DNA of 36,773 nucleotides. Source: UBA5868 sp964482025 (GTDB taxonomy: Bacteria; Pseudomonadota; Gammaproteobacteria; Pseudomonadales; Cellvibrionaceae). Within the stretch, counting starts at the first letter, position 1, and each line of letters opens with the position of its first letter. Positions 7,411-15,916 of the stretch are shown here, piece after piece. The position numbers and the translations under genes were made by a program. The stretch lies in assembly GCA_964482025.1 (NCBI GenBank), contig CAYZVN010000025.1, forward strand, positions 1 to 36,773, given 5' to 3'. The notes under the pieces were generated by a model, which made no database searches, was not told where the DNA came from, and worked only from the letters and a program-made list of their open reading frames with translations.

Positions 7411-8082
7411 GATTGGTGCCCTATATGGTTTGTTGCGTCTGGTGCAGGTGATCGGAATTTATTGTGTTCCGCTTTTCCGATTCGAGCCTGCCGAAAGTTG
7501 TGGACTGAACGTGCAGTTTGAGCCACTTAAGCACCCTAACACTCACCATAAGTGCCACTAGTGAGGGAATGCACCCCAAATATGTTATGTAGATCAAGTT
7601 TTGCTCGTGTGGATAAAAATTGATCACCGGCATGCTATAAAACATCAAAAAAAGAGCGCTGTTTTTACTTATATTCGTCTTGTATATAACTGTGAAAAAG
7701 TATTTGTCAGATTTTATTTCCGCTTTTCGGAAAAAAATCGGCGCCACTAAAAGATAAATTTATAGGGTTTTTATCGGGGAAAATCGGAAATTGAACCATT
7801 TGGGCCGGGAATAAAATCACCTTTAAATCGTCGAAAGGTAGCTTCCATCGAGCCTCACGTGCGGGCACTTTTTTATATAGTCATATAAGCTTATGTTTAT
7901 TAAGACTATAATTTGGTGCTTTATAAGGTAACAAAAACCGCTCGCGCATTTGCCTCATCTCCCGCCGTCAGCGCCTTGTTAAAAGTCCGAGGTCGCGCCA
8001 ATGCCACTGCGAATAAGCCAAATTTTTGGCTTAGATCTTTTGTTTTAGTTATAACTTATTGATAAATGAAGAAATTATTTTG
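7411..8082. other. AT-rich divergent intergenic region (lipoprotein / fleS)
   Basis: About 670 bases between divergent genes, clearly AT-richer than its surroundings. A 108-codon frame on - (7421-7747) is open but Lys/Ile/Phe-rich, lacks a clear ribosome site and has no family signal, so I leave it out. TTCCGCTTTTC occurs twice (near 7467 and 7720). A 7-bp inverted repeat, TATAGTC (7876-7882) and GACTATA (7904-7910), encloses the palindrome ATAAGCTTAT. TATAAT at 7907-7912 could be a -10 element but has no good -35. Confidence 0.4.
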
Positions 8083-8098
8083 TGGCACCGCCTTTGCA
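8083..8098 (+). promoter_or_regulatory. Sigma-54 promoter of fleSR
   Basis: TGGCAC-CGCCT-TTGCA, essentially the RpoN consensus with GG-N10-GC spacing, about 59 bases before the fleS start. In Pseudomonas fleSR is RpoN- and FleQ-dependent; the same is inferred here. No FleQ-like gene is in the window. Confidence 0.9.
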
Positions 8099-8156
8099 TT
8101 TGACCCTGTCAGTGATGCAAAACCGTCATTCGCGGGATTCTGACAGGAGATACTCA

Positions 8157-9395
8157 ATGTCCAAGGCTCTGCCTCTAAACGAAGATGCGAACGCATTTAA
8201 ACCCCTAGCGGGTGAGGTGAAGGCACCTGTGACGCTAGATGCGCGCAACCTCGAAGCGGCCATGGCGTTTTTTCAAAACACCTCTCGCCAGCTATCCAAT
8301 TCCTATTCGTTTTTGGAAGGCAAAGTCGCACAGCTGACCCGGGAGCTGGATGTGGTGTCGGCGCAGAAGGATGAGGAGTTGGATAAGAAAAATCGCCTGG
8401 CGACTCGCATGCAAGCACTGCTGGATTTCCTCCCCGGTGGCGTCATAGTGCTCGACGCTCGCGGCGTTATAGTGCAAAGCAATCCGGCGGCGCGCACGGC
8501 TCTCAATCATACCCTTGACGGCGAGTTGTGGCGCGACGTAATCGCCCGCTGTTTTGCCCCTCGCAGTGATGATGGGCTGGATATTTCCACCGTCGAAGGG
8601 CGCCGCATCAATATGGCCACCGCGTCTTTGGACGAGGAGGGGCAGATTATTCTGCTGACCGATCAAACGGAAACTCGCCGTCTGCAGCAACAGGTCAACC
8701 GCCACGAAAAATTATCGGCGATGGGCAAAATGGTCTCGGCACTCGCCCACCAAATTCGCACACCGCTTTCGGCTGCGATTCTCTATGCCAATCATTTATG
8801 CGCGGAATCCATTACCGAAGAGCGCCGGCGTTTGTTTGCCGGGAAATTGCTTGGTCGTCTCAATCATATGGCGGAACAAGTTAAAGACATGTTGTTGTTT
8901 GTCCGCAATGAATTGCCGCTTAACGAAGTGATTTCTCTGCAGGATCTGGAGACGGGGTTGCGCGCCGCTATGGAGGTGCCTTTGGCGACTGGCAAAAGTC
9001 GCTGCCTGTGGCAAAACGCAATTCCGCAAGCGCACTTGCGTTGCAATCGTGAGGCGCTGATCGGTGCGTTACTAAACTTGGTAAATAACGCCATTCAAGC
9101 CAGTCCGCAGGGCGCTAAATTAAAAATCTCGTTTTGTCGCACAGCGCTTAAAGGCGAAGCGGCGGTGGCCATTGCCATTGCCGACAATGGCCCGGGAATG
9201 TCGGCAGAACAACTCACCGCCGCGCAAGAGGTTTTTTATACCACCAAACCCCAAGGCACTGGTCTTGGGCTCGCGGTAGTGAAATCCGTCACCCTGGCTC
9301 ACGGCGGCCATTTTCGCCTGCAATCACGCCAGGGGGTTGGCACCTGTGGTGTGCTTACAATTCCGCTGACGGAATCGTATGAATCTGCGCACTGA
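8157..9395 (+). CDS. fleS: Flagellar sensor histidine kinase FleS (FlrB)
   Basis: A 412-residue cytosolic histidine kinase without membrane segments. A short N-terminal helical part (coiled coil about residues 55-85) precedes a PAS domain (about 90-180, LDFLPGGVIVLDARGVIVQSNPAA). Then come HisKA with the phospho-acceptor in SALAHQIRTPLS (His198) and a HATPase domain (N box NLVNNAIQAS, G1 DNGPGM, F box TTKPQGTGLGL). It phosphorylates FleR next door to switch on mid/late flagellar genes. ATG 8157 is chosen over an upstream in-frame start because AGGAGA lies 6 bases before it and the earlier start would overlap the sigma-54 promoter. It is followed 56 bases later by fleR. Confidence 0.93.
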   Translation: MSKALPLNEDANAFKPLAGEVKAPVTLDARNLEAAMAFFQNTSRQLSNSYSFLEGKVAQLTRELDVVSAQKDEELDKKNRLATRMQALLDFLPGGVIVLDARGVIVQSNPAARTALNHTLDGELWRDVIARCFAPRSDDGLDISTVEGRRINMATASLDEEGQIILLTDQTETRRLQQQVNRHEKLSAMGKMVSALAHQIRTPLSAAILYANHLCAESITEERRRLFAGKLLGRLNHMAEQVKDMLLFVRNELPLNEVISLQDLETGLRAAMEVPLATGKSRCLWQNAIPQAHLRCNREALIGALLNLVNNAIQASPQGAKLKISFCRTALKGEAAVAIAIADNGPGMSAEQLTAAQEVFYTTKPQGTGLGLAVVKSVTLAHGGHFRLQSRQGVGTCGVLTIPLTESYESAH

Positions 9396-9451
9396 TCGGC
9401 CCGAGACCTGGCCGCACCTGCGCACCCTTATAGGTATATGGGAGATTATCC

Positions 9452-10960
9452 ATGACGCATCCAAGTTCTTTTAATCCAGCAAAATTGTTGGTGGTGGAGG
9501 ACGATCCCGATCTGCGTGAGGCGCTGGTCGATACCCTTCAGCTTGCGGATTTTGAGGTTGAGGAAGCCGACTGCGCCGAGCGGGCGCTGGAAATTCTCGA
9601 CCGTCATCGCGATATTGCTATGGTGATATCCGATGTGAATATGGGGCAGCTTTCCGGCCATGATTTATTGCACTTTGTGCGCCGCAACTACGCGCACATT
9701 CCGGTGCTGCTGATCACCGCTTACGCCAGTATCAGCGAGTCGGTAAAAGCCATGCGCGAAGGCGCAGTGGATTATTTGGTGAAGCCGTTTGAGCCCAATG
9801 TGCTGATTGACGCGGTAAAAAAATTTATGGGCTCCGGGGCGACCAGTCATGACGAGCCGGTGGCCCTGGCTGATAGCAGCCGTCAATTGTTGCAGCTTGC
9901 GTCGCGCGTTGCCCAATCGGATTCCACGGTGTTGCTGCTGGGCGAATCCGGCACCGGTAAAGAAGTGTTAGCACGTTATATTCACAATCGATCGCCGCGC
10001 GCCAATCAACCTTTTGTGGCCATTAACTGCGCAGCCATTCCCGAAAATATGCTGGAGGCCATGTTGTTCGGCCACGAAAAAGGCGCCTACACGGGTGCCT
10101 ACAGTTCCGCCCCCGGTAAATTCGAACAGGCCAATGGCGGAACCTTATTGCTCGATGAAATTTCGGAAATGGACCTCGGTCTGCAAGCGAAATTATTGCG
10201 GGTATTACAGGAGCGGGAAGTGGAGCGCTTGGGCGGACGCAAAAGCATTCAATTGGATGTGCGGGTAATCGCCACGTCCAACTGTGACATGCGCGAGCAG
10301 GTAGCCGCCGGCCGGTTTCGTGAGGATTTATATTTCCGTTTGAGTGTGCTGCCCTTGCAGTGGGCGCCGCTGCGAGATCGGCGAGAAGACATTCTGCCGT
10401 TGGCGGATAGCCTGCTGGAACGTCACGCGATTAAACAACACCGCGTGGGGGTACGCCTAAGTGAAGAAGCGCGCACTGCGCTGTACCAGTACAGCTGGCC
10501 CGGCAACGTGCGCGAGTTGGATAACGTGATGCAACGCGCGTTGATTTTGCAGCCCGGCAATCTGATTCGTCCAGGCGATCTGGGCTTGCAGACCCAGACT
10601 TCCTTCAGCGCCAAGCCTTCGTTAGTCGAGCGCACTCCGGATGTGCTTAGCGCAGGCGCCTTTGAAGATCAGCAGCGCGCAGCAGCGGCCATGGCAATGT
10701 CTCGCCGTATGGATGAGCGCTGGATGGAAGATAGTGTCGCTATGCCGTCCGCTCAACCTATGGAGCGGGTAGAGTCTGACCTGCTGGGCAGCGATCTGCG
10801 CCAGCGGGAGTTTGAAATCATCGTCGAAACCCTGCGCCGCGAACGCGGCAGCAAAAAGAACACCGCCGAACGCCTGGGCATTAGTCCGCGCACGCTTCGC
10901 TATAAACTCGCCCGCCTGCGGGAAGAAGGCTACGATCTGGAAGCCCTGGCCGGCTTTTAA
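9452..10960 (+). CDS. fleR: Sigma-54-dependent flagellar response regulator FleR (FlrC)
   Basis: A 502-residue NtrC-family activator. The receiver domain (residues 10-125) has acidic pocket VEDD and phospho-acceptor Asp61 (VISDVNM). The AAA+ domain has Walker A GESGTGKE (164-171), sigma-54 contact loop GAYTGA (211-216, Tyr in place of the commoner Phe) and Walker B LLLDEI (232-237). A variable Met/Ala-rich linker (about 385-440) precedes a Fis-type helix-turn-helix (KKNTAERLGISPRTLRYKL, about 470-490). It activates RpoN promoters such as those before fliE, fliK, fliL and flhA. ATG 9452 has GGGAG 7 bases upstream. It forms an operon with fleS. Confidence 0.95.
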   Translation: MTHPSSFNPAKLLVVEDDPDLREALVDTLQLADFEVEEADCAERALEILDRHRDIAMVISDVNMGQLSGHDLLHFVRRNYAHIPVLLITAYASISESVKAMREGAVDYLVKPFEPNVLIDAVKKFMGSGATSHDEPVALADSSRQLLQLASRVAQSDSTVLLLGESGTGKEVLARYIHNRSPRANQPFVAINCAAIPENMLEAMLFGHEKGAYTGAYSSAPGKFEQANGGTLLLDEISEMDLGLQAKLLRVLQEREVERLGGRKSIQLDVRVIATSNCDMREQVAAGRFREDLYFRLSVLPLQWAPLRDRREDILPLADSLLERHAIKQHRVGVRLSEEARTALYQYSWPGNVRELDNVMQRALILQPGNLIRPGDLGLQTQTSFSAKPSLVERTPDVLSAGAFEDQQRAAAAMAMSRRMDERWMEDSVAMPSAQPMERVESDLLGSDLRQREFEIIVETLRRERGSKKNTAERLGISPRTLRYKLARLREEGYDLEALAGF

Positions 10961-11359
10961 CCGGCCCCTTTTAACGCCATTTTGTGACTCGCATAGCGTT
11001 TTTTGGCCGCCGAAGACGTGGCTTTTTTCGGCGTCAAAGACTTGGCGCTTAGAGGGGTTAAAACCAAGCATTAAGGACTTGAAAAAACTAAGAAAAAAGT
11101 GTTCTTAAAAACCCCAAATATATTTGATTGAGATACTTTTTATTTCTGTAATTCCTGGGCATACTCCGAGCCGAAAGCCGCCAACGAGGGATTGCTGCGC
11201 CGCAGTAGAGATTGGGACTCAAAGGTATGAGTTTCCGACTTCTGCGATGCTGCGCCGCATCACTCCTCGCCGGCAAAGCGTTAGGGTATTGCTTAGAAGA
11301 ACCTCTTCTGGTGTACCCGATAGTTGATTGAAGATTTGATCTCTATAGGAGTTCGAAGT
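10961..11359. other. Intergenic stretch after fleR
   Basis: No convincing gene; the 67-codon frame from 11124 has no ribosome site or family. A short inverted repeat CGCCGAA/TTCGGCG (about 11010-11034) follows fleR. TGCTGCGCCGCA occurs twice (about 11193 and 11249). AGAAGA-ACC-TCTTCT lies just before the next gene and may be part of its control region. Confidence 0.35.
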
Positions 11360-11539
11360 ATGGGCGTAGAGGTAATTGATTCAACTCTTGAAGTCGAAGA
11401 AGTCATGGTTGATGAGCGGTTTGAGGAGGAGTCGGTAAAGTCCCCCAAAACTGACATAGACGCGCGTCGCCGGCTGGAAGATAAGTTGGAGCAAATGCGT
11501 TTACAAAGAGAGTTACAGGAGTACGATTTCGACATCTAA
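11360..11539 (+). CDS. PA3496-type small acidic protein
   Basis: A 59-residue, highly charged cytosolic protein. The C-terminal half (ARRRLEDKLEQMRLQREL followed by QEYDFDI) has the conserved layout of the PA3496 family, named in databases as a putative envelope integrity protein: a basic run, a charged amphipathic helix and an acidic aromatic ending. The function is not established. ATG 11360 is chosen because AGGAG lies 8 bases before it; in-frame upstream codons lack this. It is followed by a terminator-like hairpin, so it is probably a single-gene unit inserted between fleR and fliE. Confidence 0.75.
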   Translation: MGVEVIDSTLEVEEVMVDERFEEESVKSPKTDIDARRRLEDKLEQMRLQRELQEYDFDI

Positions 11540-11610
11540 TAGGAACCCTTGCTCAATCCACCTGGACGCTGATATTTCAATTCGGCGTCTACCTTGGTTT
11601 GTCGTTTGTG

Positions 11611-11642
11611 ACTGCGGCTGACCACCAGCCGCAGTTATTCTG
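11611..11642 (+). terminator. Terminator-like hairpin
   Basis: A perfect 9-bp stem ACTGCGGCT (11611-11619) and AGCCGCAGT (11627-11635) with a 7-base loop, then TATTCTGT. The tail is only moderately T-rich. It separates the small acidic protein gene from the fliE promoter. Confidence 0.6.
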
Positions 11643-11700
11643 TGCCGCTATTTTCCCCCGCTCGACCTTTTTATCCCTCCGCTAAGTTTCCGGCCAATTT

Positions 11701-11716
11701 TGGCCCGCATTCTGCA
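11701..11716 (+). promoter_or_regulatory. Sigma-54 promoter of fliE operon
   Basis: TGGCCC-GCATT-CTGCA keeps the GG-N10-GC spacing with a good -24 and an acceptable -12 element, about 93 bases before fliE. It is the likely start of the fliEFGHIJ transcript. Confidence 0.78.
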
Positions 11717-11808
11717 ATCACCCCCTTAAGCAGCCGGAATCACGTTAAATGCCATTTTTTTGGCGCTGCATCCGGCAAAACTCCTTCCAACCAGCTGAGG
11801 ATCACGTC

Positions 11809-12165
11809 ATGACAGATCGAGTGGACATCAATCGCCTGCTGCTGGAAATGCGCTCTTTAAAATCCCAGAGTCAAGCCTTTGGCGGTGTGCGCCAAGTTGG
11901 TCAGGAGCAGATGCAGGGCCCGCGGTCCGAACAGGTTAACGGGCCGCGCTTTAGCGATCTGTTTTCCCAGGCCATTGATAAAGTCAATTCGGTGCAGCAG
12001 GCGTCGAGTGCGACCGCTAACGCCTACATGCGCGGCGACCCCAATGTCGACGTTACCGATGTCATGATTGCCTCGCAAAAATCCACGGTTGCCTTTCAGG
12101 CTATGACTCAGGTGCGCAATAAGGTGGTGGAAGCCTATAAAGACATTATGAATATGCCAATTTGA
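11809..12165 (+). CDS. fliE: Flagellar hook-basal body protein FliE
   Basis: A 118-residue protein with the FliE ending VRNKVVEAYKDIMNMPI and the conserved middle section FSQAIDKVNSVQQASS with DPNVDVTDVMIASQKSTVAFQAM. FliE joins the MS ring to the proximal rod and is exported by the flagellar export gate. ATG 11809 has GAGG 8 bases upstream; the longer upstream reading lacks a ribosome site. It is the first gene of the fliE-J operon and sits 47 bases before fliF. Confidence 0.95.
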   Translation: MTDRVDINRLLLEMRSLKSQSQAFGGVRQVGQEQMQGPRSEQVNGPRFSDLFSQAIDKVNSVQQASSATANAYMRGDPNVDVTDVMIASQKSTVAFQAMTQVRNKVVEAYKDIMNMPI

Positions 12166-12212
12166 TTTTTTGGCAGCACTTACCTCGGCAGTTTTTTTGA
12201 GAGCAACAATCC

Positions 12213-13898
12213 ATGGCGGCAAAAGATTTGGCAACTGACCTCGACCACCCCCGACGTGGTGTGGCCGACCTGTTCGAGGGCTTTAACAACCTCAATATAT
12301 TGCGCCAAGCTGGTTTGATGGTGGGCTTGGCGGCGAGTGTCGCCATAGGTTTTTGGGTGGTGCTCTGGACCCAGGGCGAGGACTACCGGCCGCTCTATGG
12401 CAGCCTCGACCGTTTGGATTCTGCCGAAGTGGGGAAAATTCTCGACACTCACGACATTCGCTACAAAGTGGATATCAACAGCGGCGCGTTGTTGGTGCCC
12501 ACCGACGATATTGGCAAGGCGCGCCTGAGGTTGGCAGAGGCGGGCTTTTCCAACGATAAAACTCAGGGTTTTGAATTGCTCGACCAAGAGCAGCCCCTTG
12601 GCACCAGTCAATTTATGGAAGCCACTCGCTACCGCCGTGGCCTGGAGGGTGAGCTTGCGCGCACTATCGCCAGCGTCCATGCCGTGCGTTCGGCGCGGGT
12701 ACATTTGGCGATTCCCAAAGCCTCTGTTTTTGTTCGCGACGGACGCGAACCCAGTGCCTCGGTATTTCTTGAGCTGTTTCCGGGCGCCAAACTGGAGCCG
12801 CACCAGATTAAAGGCATCACCAACTTAGTGGCCTCCAGCATTCCGGAATTAAAGGCGGAAAATATCAGCCTCGTGGATCAGCGAGGTGCGCTGATTTCCT
12901 TGGGGCCGGAAGATGAAAAACTCATGGCCGCAGCGCGCCATATGGATTACACGCGCAAAATGGAAAACGACATGATTTTGCGTGTTCGCCGCTTGCTTGC
13001 GCCGATTGTTGGCGAAGACAAGTTTAAGACGGAAATCAGCGCGGACGTCGACTTCACCGAGGTGGAGGAGGCCGGTGAGTCTTTTAACCCCGATTTGCCC
13101 GCGTTGCGCAGCGAAGCCGTAATAGAAGAAGTACAAGTGGGCGCCGCAACCGGCGGCATTCCTGGAGCTTTGACCAATCAACCTCCCGCGACGGGTGTTG
13201 CCCCCGAGCAGATCGCAACGGACGGCACCAATATAGGTGCGGCCGCAACGCCTGGTAACACACGCACCCAGGCGACCCGCAACTACGAGCTGGACCGCAC
13301 GGTGAGTTACATCAAGCATCAAAAAGGCAAGCTGCGTCGCCTGAGTGTCGCGGTAGTGGTGGATGACAAGATAACGGTGAATGAACAGGGGCAGTCTGTG
13401 CGCACACCCTGGACCGCAGAGGAATTGGAGCGACTGACTATACTGGTACGTGATGCCGTGGGTTTTTCGGCCGCGCGCGGCGATAGCGTCAACGTCTTGA
13501 ATGAGCGATTTATCGACCAGCTCGGGCCCATTGAATTTGAGCATAACTGGTGGGAGAACGACGCCTACAAGTTTTGGCTGAAGCAGGGCATCGGCCTGCT
13601 GATCATTCTGATTTTGTTGGTCGGCTTTTTACGCCCGGTGCTCAAAAGTCTGGCGGCCACCGGCACCCAGTCGCGCGCCGATGACGAAGCTCGAGAGTTG
13701 GCTGCTTTACAAGCAGCGGGAGTGGATTCTTTCAACTCCCTTTCCGATGAAACGGTCACCCTAACCGGCGGCGATGCACTGGCACTGCCGAGCCCAGAAG
13801 AAAGTTACGAGCAGCAACTTAACGCGGTGAAAGGCCTGGTGGCGGAAGATGCTGGGCGTGTCGCCCAGGTGATTAAACGCTGGATTAATGAAGAATGA
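12213..13898 (+). CDS. fliF: Flagellar MS-ring protein FliF
   Basis: A 561-residue inner-membrane protein, normal length. It has a first membrane segment (about residues 33-51, GLMVGLAASVAIGFWVVLW), periplasmic ring-building motifs with the YscJ/FliF signature (ARVHLAIPKASVFVRDGREPSASVFL), a disordered Gly/Ala/Thr-rich loop (about 305-350) and a second membrane segment (about 459-475). The C-terminal cytoplasmic tail VAEDAGRVAQVIKRWINEE binds FliG. ATG 12213 has only a weak purine stretch (GAGAG) upstream. The stop codon overlaps the fliG start by 4 bases. Confidence 0.96.
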   Translation: MAAKDLATDLDHPRRGVADLFEGFNNLNILRQAGLMVGLAASVAIGFWVVLWTQGEDYRPLYGSLDRLDSAEVGKILDTHDIRYKVDINSGALLVPTDDIGKARLRLAEAGFSNDKTQGFELLDQEQPLGTSQFMEATRYRRGLEGELARTIASVHAVRSARVHLAIPKASVFVRDGREPSASVFLELFPGAKLEPHQIKGITNLVASSIPELKAENISLVDQRGALISLGPEDEKLMAAARHMDYTRKMENDMILRVRRLLAPIVGEDKFKTEISADVDFTEVEEAGESFNPDLPALRSEAVIEEVQVGAATGGIPGALTNQPPATGVAPEQIATDGTNIGAAATPGNTRTQATRNYELDRTVSYIKHQKGKLRRLSVAVVVDDKITVNEQGQSVRTPWTAEELERLTILVRDAVGFSAARGDSVNVLNERFIDQLGPIEFEHNWWENDAYKFWLKQGIGLLIILILLVGFLRPVLKSLAATGTQSRADDEARELAALQAAGVDSFNSLSDETVTLTGGDALALPSPEESYEQQLNAVKGLVAEDAGRVAQVIKRWINEE

Positions 13899-14953
13899 GT
13901 AAGCCCGCAGTAAAAAATGGCGATGCCAATGCCAAAGCGCCAGCCAATACTAAACCGGCGCTGAAATTGTCGCGCCTGGATCAGGCGGCGATTTTATTGT
14001 TGTCCCTGGGCGAGAGTGCCGCCGCCGAGGTGCTGAAACACATGGGGCCCAAAGAGGTTCAACGCTTGGGCTCGGCCATGTCGCAGCTGAAAAATATTCA
14101 GCAGTACGAAGTGGAAACGGTGTTGAGTAACTTTCTCGAAGAAGTGCGCACGCAAACGGGCCTGGGGATGGGCGCCGACAGCTATATCCGCAATATGCTG
14201 ATTGCGGCAGTGGGTGCGGATAAAGCCAATGGTTTGATCGACCGGATTTTAATGGGAGACAACACCACAGGCTTGGATACGTTGAAATGGATGGAGGCAC
14301 GCTCGGTGGCCGATATTATTCGCAATGAGCACCCGCAAATTCAGGCCATTGTCTTGGCCTATCTCGACCCGGATCAGTCCGCGGAAGTATTGACCCATTT
14401 CCCCGAGAAAGTGCGCCTGGATGTCCTGATGAGGGTGGCATCCCTCGACACGGTACAGCCGAGTGCACTGCAGGAGCTGAATAATATTCTGGAAAAGCAA
14501 TTTTCCGGCAGCGCCGGTTCGCAGACCAAGCAGATGGGCGGTTACAAAACCGCAGCGGAAATCATGAACAACCTCGACAGTTCGGTCGAAGGCGAGTTGA
14601 TGGAAGCCATCAAGGAGATCGACGAGGATATGGGGCTGCAAATCGCCGACTTGATGTTTGTGTTCGACAACCTCAAGGAGGTGGACGATCGCGGCATTCA
14701 ATCGCTGCTGCGGGAGGTTTCCTCCGAGGTGTTGATCCTGGCGCTCAAAGGCGCGGAAGAGGATCTCAAAGAAAAAATCTTCAAGAATATGTCCAAGCGT
14801 GCCGGCGAATTGTTGCGTGACGACTTGGATGCAAAAGGCCCGGTGCGCATATCCGAAGTGGAGGCCGCGCAAAAAGAAATTCTCACCATTGCCCGGCGCA
14901 TGGCGGACGCCGGCGAGATTATGCTCGGCGGCAGCGGCGAGGAGATGGTGTAA
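13895..14953 (+). CDS. fliG: Flagellar motor switch protein FliG
   Basis: A 352-residue rotor protein that links the MS ring to the C ring and makes torque with MotA. It has the middle-domain motif EHPQIQAIVLAYLDPDQSAEVL and the C-terminal torque helix with alternating charges (VFDNLKEVDDRGIQSLLREV). A Lys/Ala/Asn-rich tail of about 20 residues extends the N-terminus before the usual FliF-binding part (LSRLDQAAILLLSLGE). ATG overlaps the fliF TGA (ATGA), suggesting translational coupling. Confidence 0.97.
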   Translation: MSKPAVKNGDANAKAPANTKPALKLSRLDQAAILLLSLGESAAAEVLKHMGPKEVQRLGSAMSQLKNIQQYEVETVLSNFLEEVRTQTGLGMGADSYIRNMLIAAVGADKANGLIDRILMGDNTTGLDTLKWMEARSVADIIRNEHPQIQAIVLAYLDPDQSAEVLTHFPEKVRLDVLMRVASLDTVQPSALQELNNILEKQFSGSAGSQTKQMGGYKTAAEIMNNLDSSVEGELMEAIKEIDEDMGLQIADLMFVFDNLKEVDDRGIQSLLREVSSEVLILALKGAEEDLKEKIFKNMSKRAGELLRDDLDAKGPVRISEVEAAQKEILTIARRMADAGEIMLGGSGEEMV

Positions 14954-14995
14954 GCCTGGTGATCACACCTTTGACGGCAGGTATCCAAATTAGTC

Positions 14996-15916
14996 ATGAC
15001 TGACAATAAATTCATTAATCGAATTCCTTTTGAGGAAGTCGAAACCGCCGAGGTTTGGCCACTGCCGTCGCTCAGTAGTGGCAAGGTGGTGCCGTCGGTC
15101 AAAAAACCGAACCCCCGCAAAGACGAGAACAAAGCTGAGACGGAAATTATTGAAGAAGTCGTCGAGCACAAGATTAAACCGCTGACCGCTGAGCAGCTGC
15201 AGCAGATTGCCGCGCAAGCAGAAGAGGAAGGGCGCGAGCGCGGTTATCAGGAGGGGTTGCAGAAAGGTTATCAAGAAGGCGAAAAAAAAGGTTTGGCAAA
15301 AGGCGAGCAAAAGGCCTACAGCGAATTGAAGGCGGCCTTGGAAGATCAGAAGACGCGCTTTCAGCAGATTGCCGATGCACTTTTGGATCCGCTCGCGACT
15401 CAGGACAGCCGGTTGGACAATATCGTGCTCGATATGGCGGTGCATTTGGCCAAGCATTTACTCAATCGCGAACTCCGCGAAGATCCGTCGAGTCTTTTTC
15501 AGTTGGTGGAGCGGGCAGTTGGTGCTTTGCCGGCGGGGGCGAAGAATCTTCGCATTTATCTGCACCCCGATGATGTAAAGCTGGCTCAGGAAGCCTTTGC
15601 CAACTTGGGGCGCAGCTGGAGCTTTTATGCGGACTCGACTATGAGTCGCGGCGGTTGCCGCTTAGAGACCGACCAAAGCCTGGTGAATTATTCCGTTGAA
15701 CAGCGGTTGCAGCAAATGTTTGAGCAGGCCGATTTTATGGGAGCGCTGGACAGCGGCGAAGAGCCAGTCGTGGACTACACGCCCTCGCCAACGCCTCCGG
15801 AGTCCCCGCCGCCGGCAGAGGAAGTCGATGTCCGGCCAGTTGAGGCTGATCTGAGTGCCGGTCGCGAGCGAGCACAGCAGGCGCAAGACGACAAAGGCGG
15901 AGACGACAATGTTTGA
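14996..15916 (+). CDS. fliH: Flagellar export regulator FliH
   Basis: A 306-residue peripheral stator of the export ATPase, longer than many FliH proteins. An N-terminal acidic/Pro region precedes a helix with seven glycines spaced every four residues (Gly79 to Gly103: GRERGYQEGLQKGYQEG and on), the known FliH glycine-repeat helix. A coiled coil and the FliI-binding C-terminal domain follow (DMAVHLAKHLLNREL, then LRIYLHPDDVKLA). A Pro/Glu-rich tail (TPSPTPPESPPPAEE) ends the protein. The stop overlaps the fliI start by 8 bases. Confidence 0.94.
   Translation: MTDNKFINRIPFEEVETAEVWPLPSLSSGKVVPSVKKPNPRKDENKAETEIIEEVVEHKIKPLTAEQLQQIAAQAEEEGRERGYQEGLQKGYQEGEKKGLAKGEQKAYSELKAALEDQKTRFQQIADALLDPLATQDSRLDNIVLDMAVHLAKHLLNRELREDPSSLFQLVERAVGALPAGAKNLRIYLHPDDVKLAQEAFANLGRSWSFYADSTMSRGGCRLETDQSLVNYSVEQRLQQMFEQADFMGALDSGEEPVVDYTPSPTPPESPPPAEEVDVRPVEADLSAGRERAQQAQDDKGGDDNV

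Noticed and set aside
7583..7602. FNR/ANR-like half site near TTGATCTACATAAC (minus strand)
   Set aside because: Only one half matches TTGAT; the other half is too poor to call an operator.
7421..7747. 108-codon - frame upstream of the cytochrome lipoprotein
   Set aside because: AT-rich random-looking composition, no ribosome site, and it would end 10 bases before the lipoprotein start.
11124..11327. 67-codon + frame and a GCGTTAGGG end resembling an attC right core
   Set aside because: No matching left core and no gene-like signal, so neither a cassette nor a gene is supported.
12180..13544. Long minus-strand frames opposite fliF
   Set aside because: Shadows of codon bias in the GC-rich fliF gene; no start signals or families.
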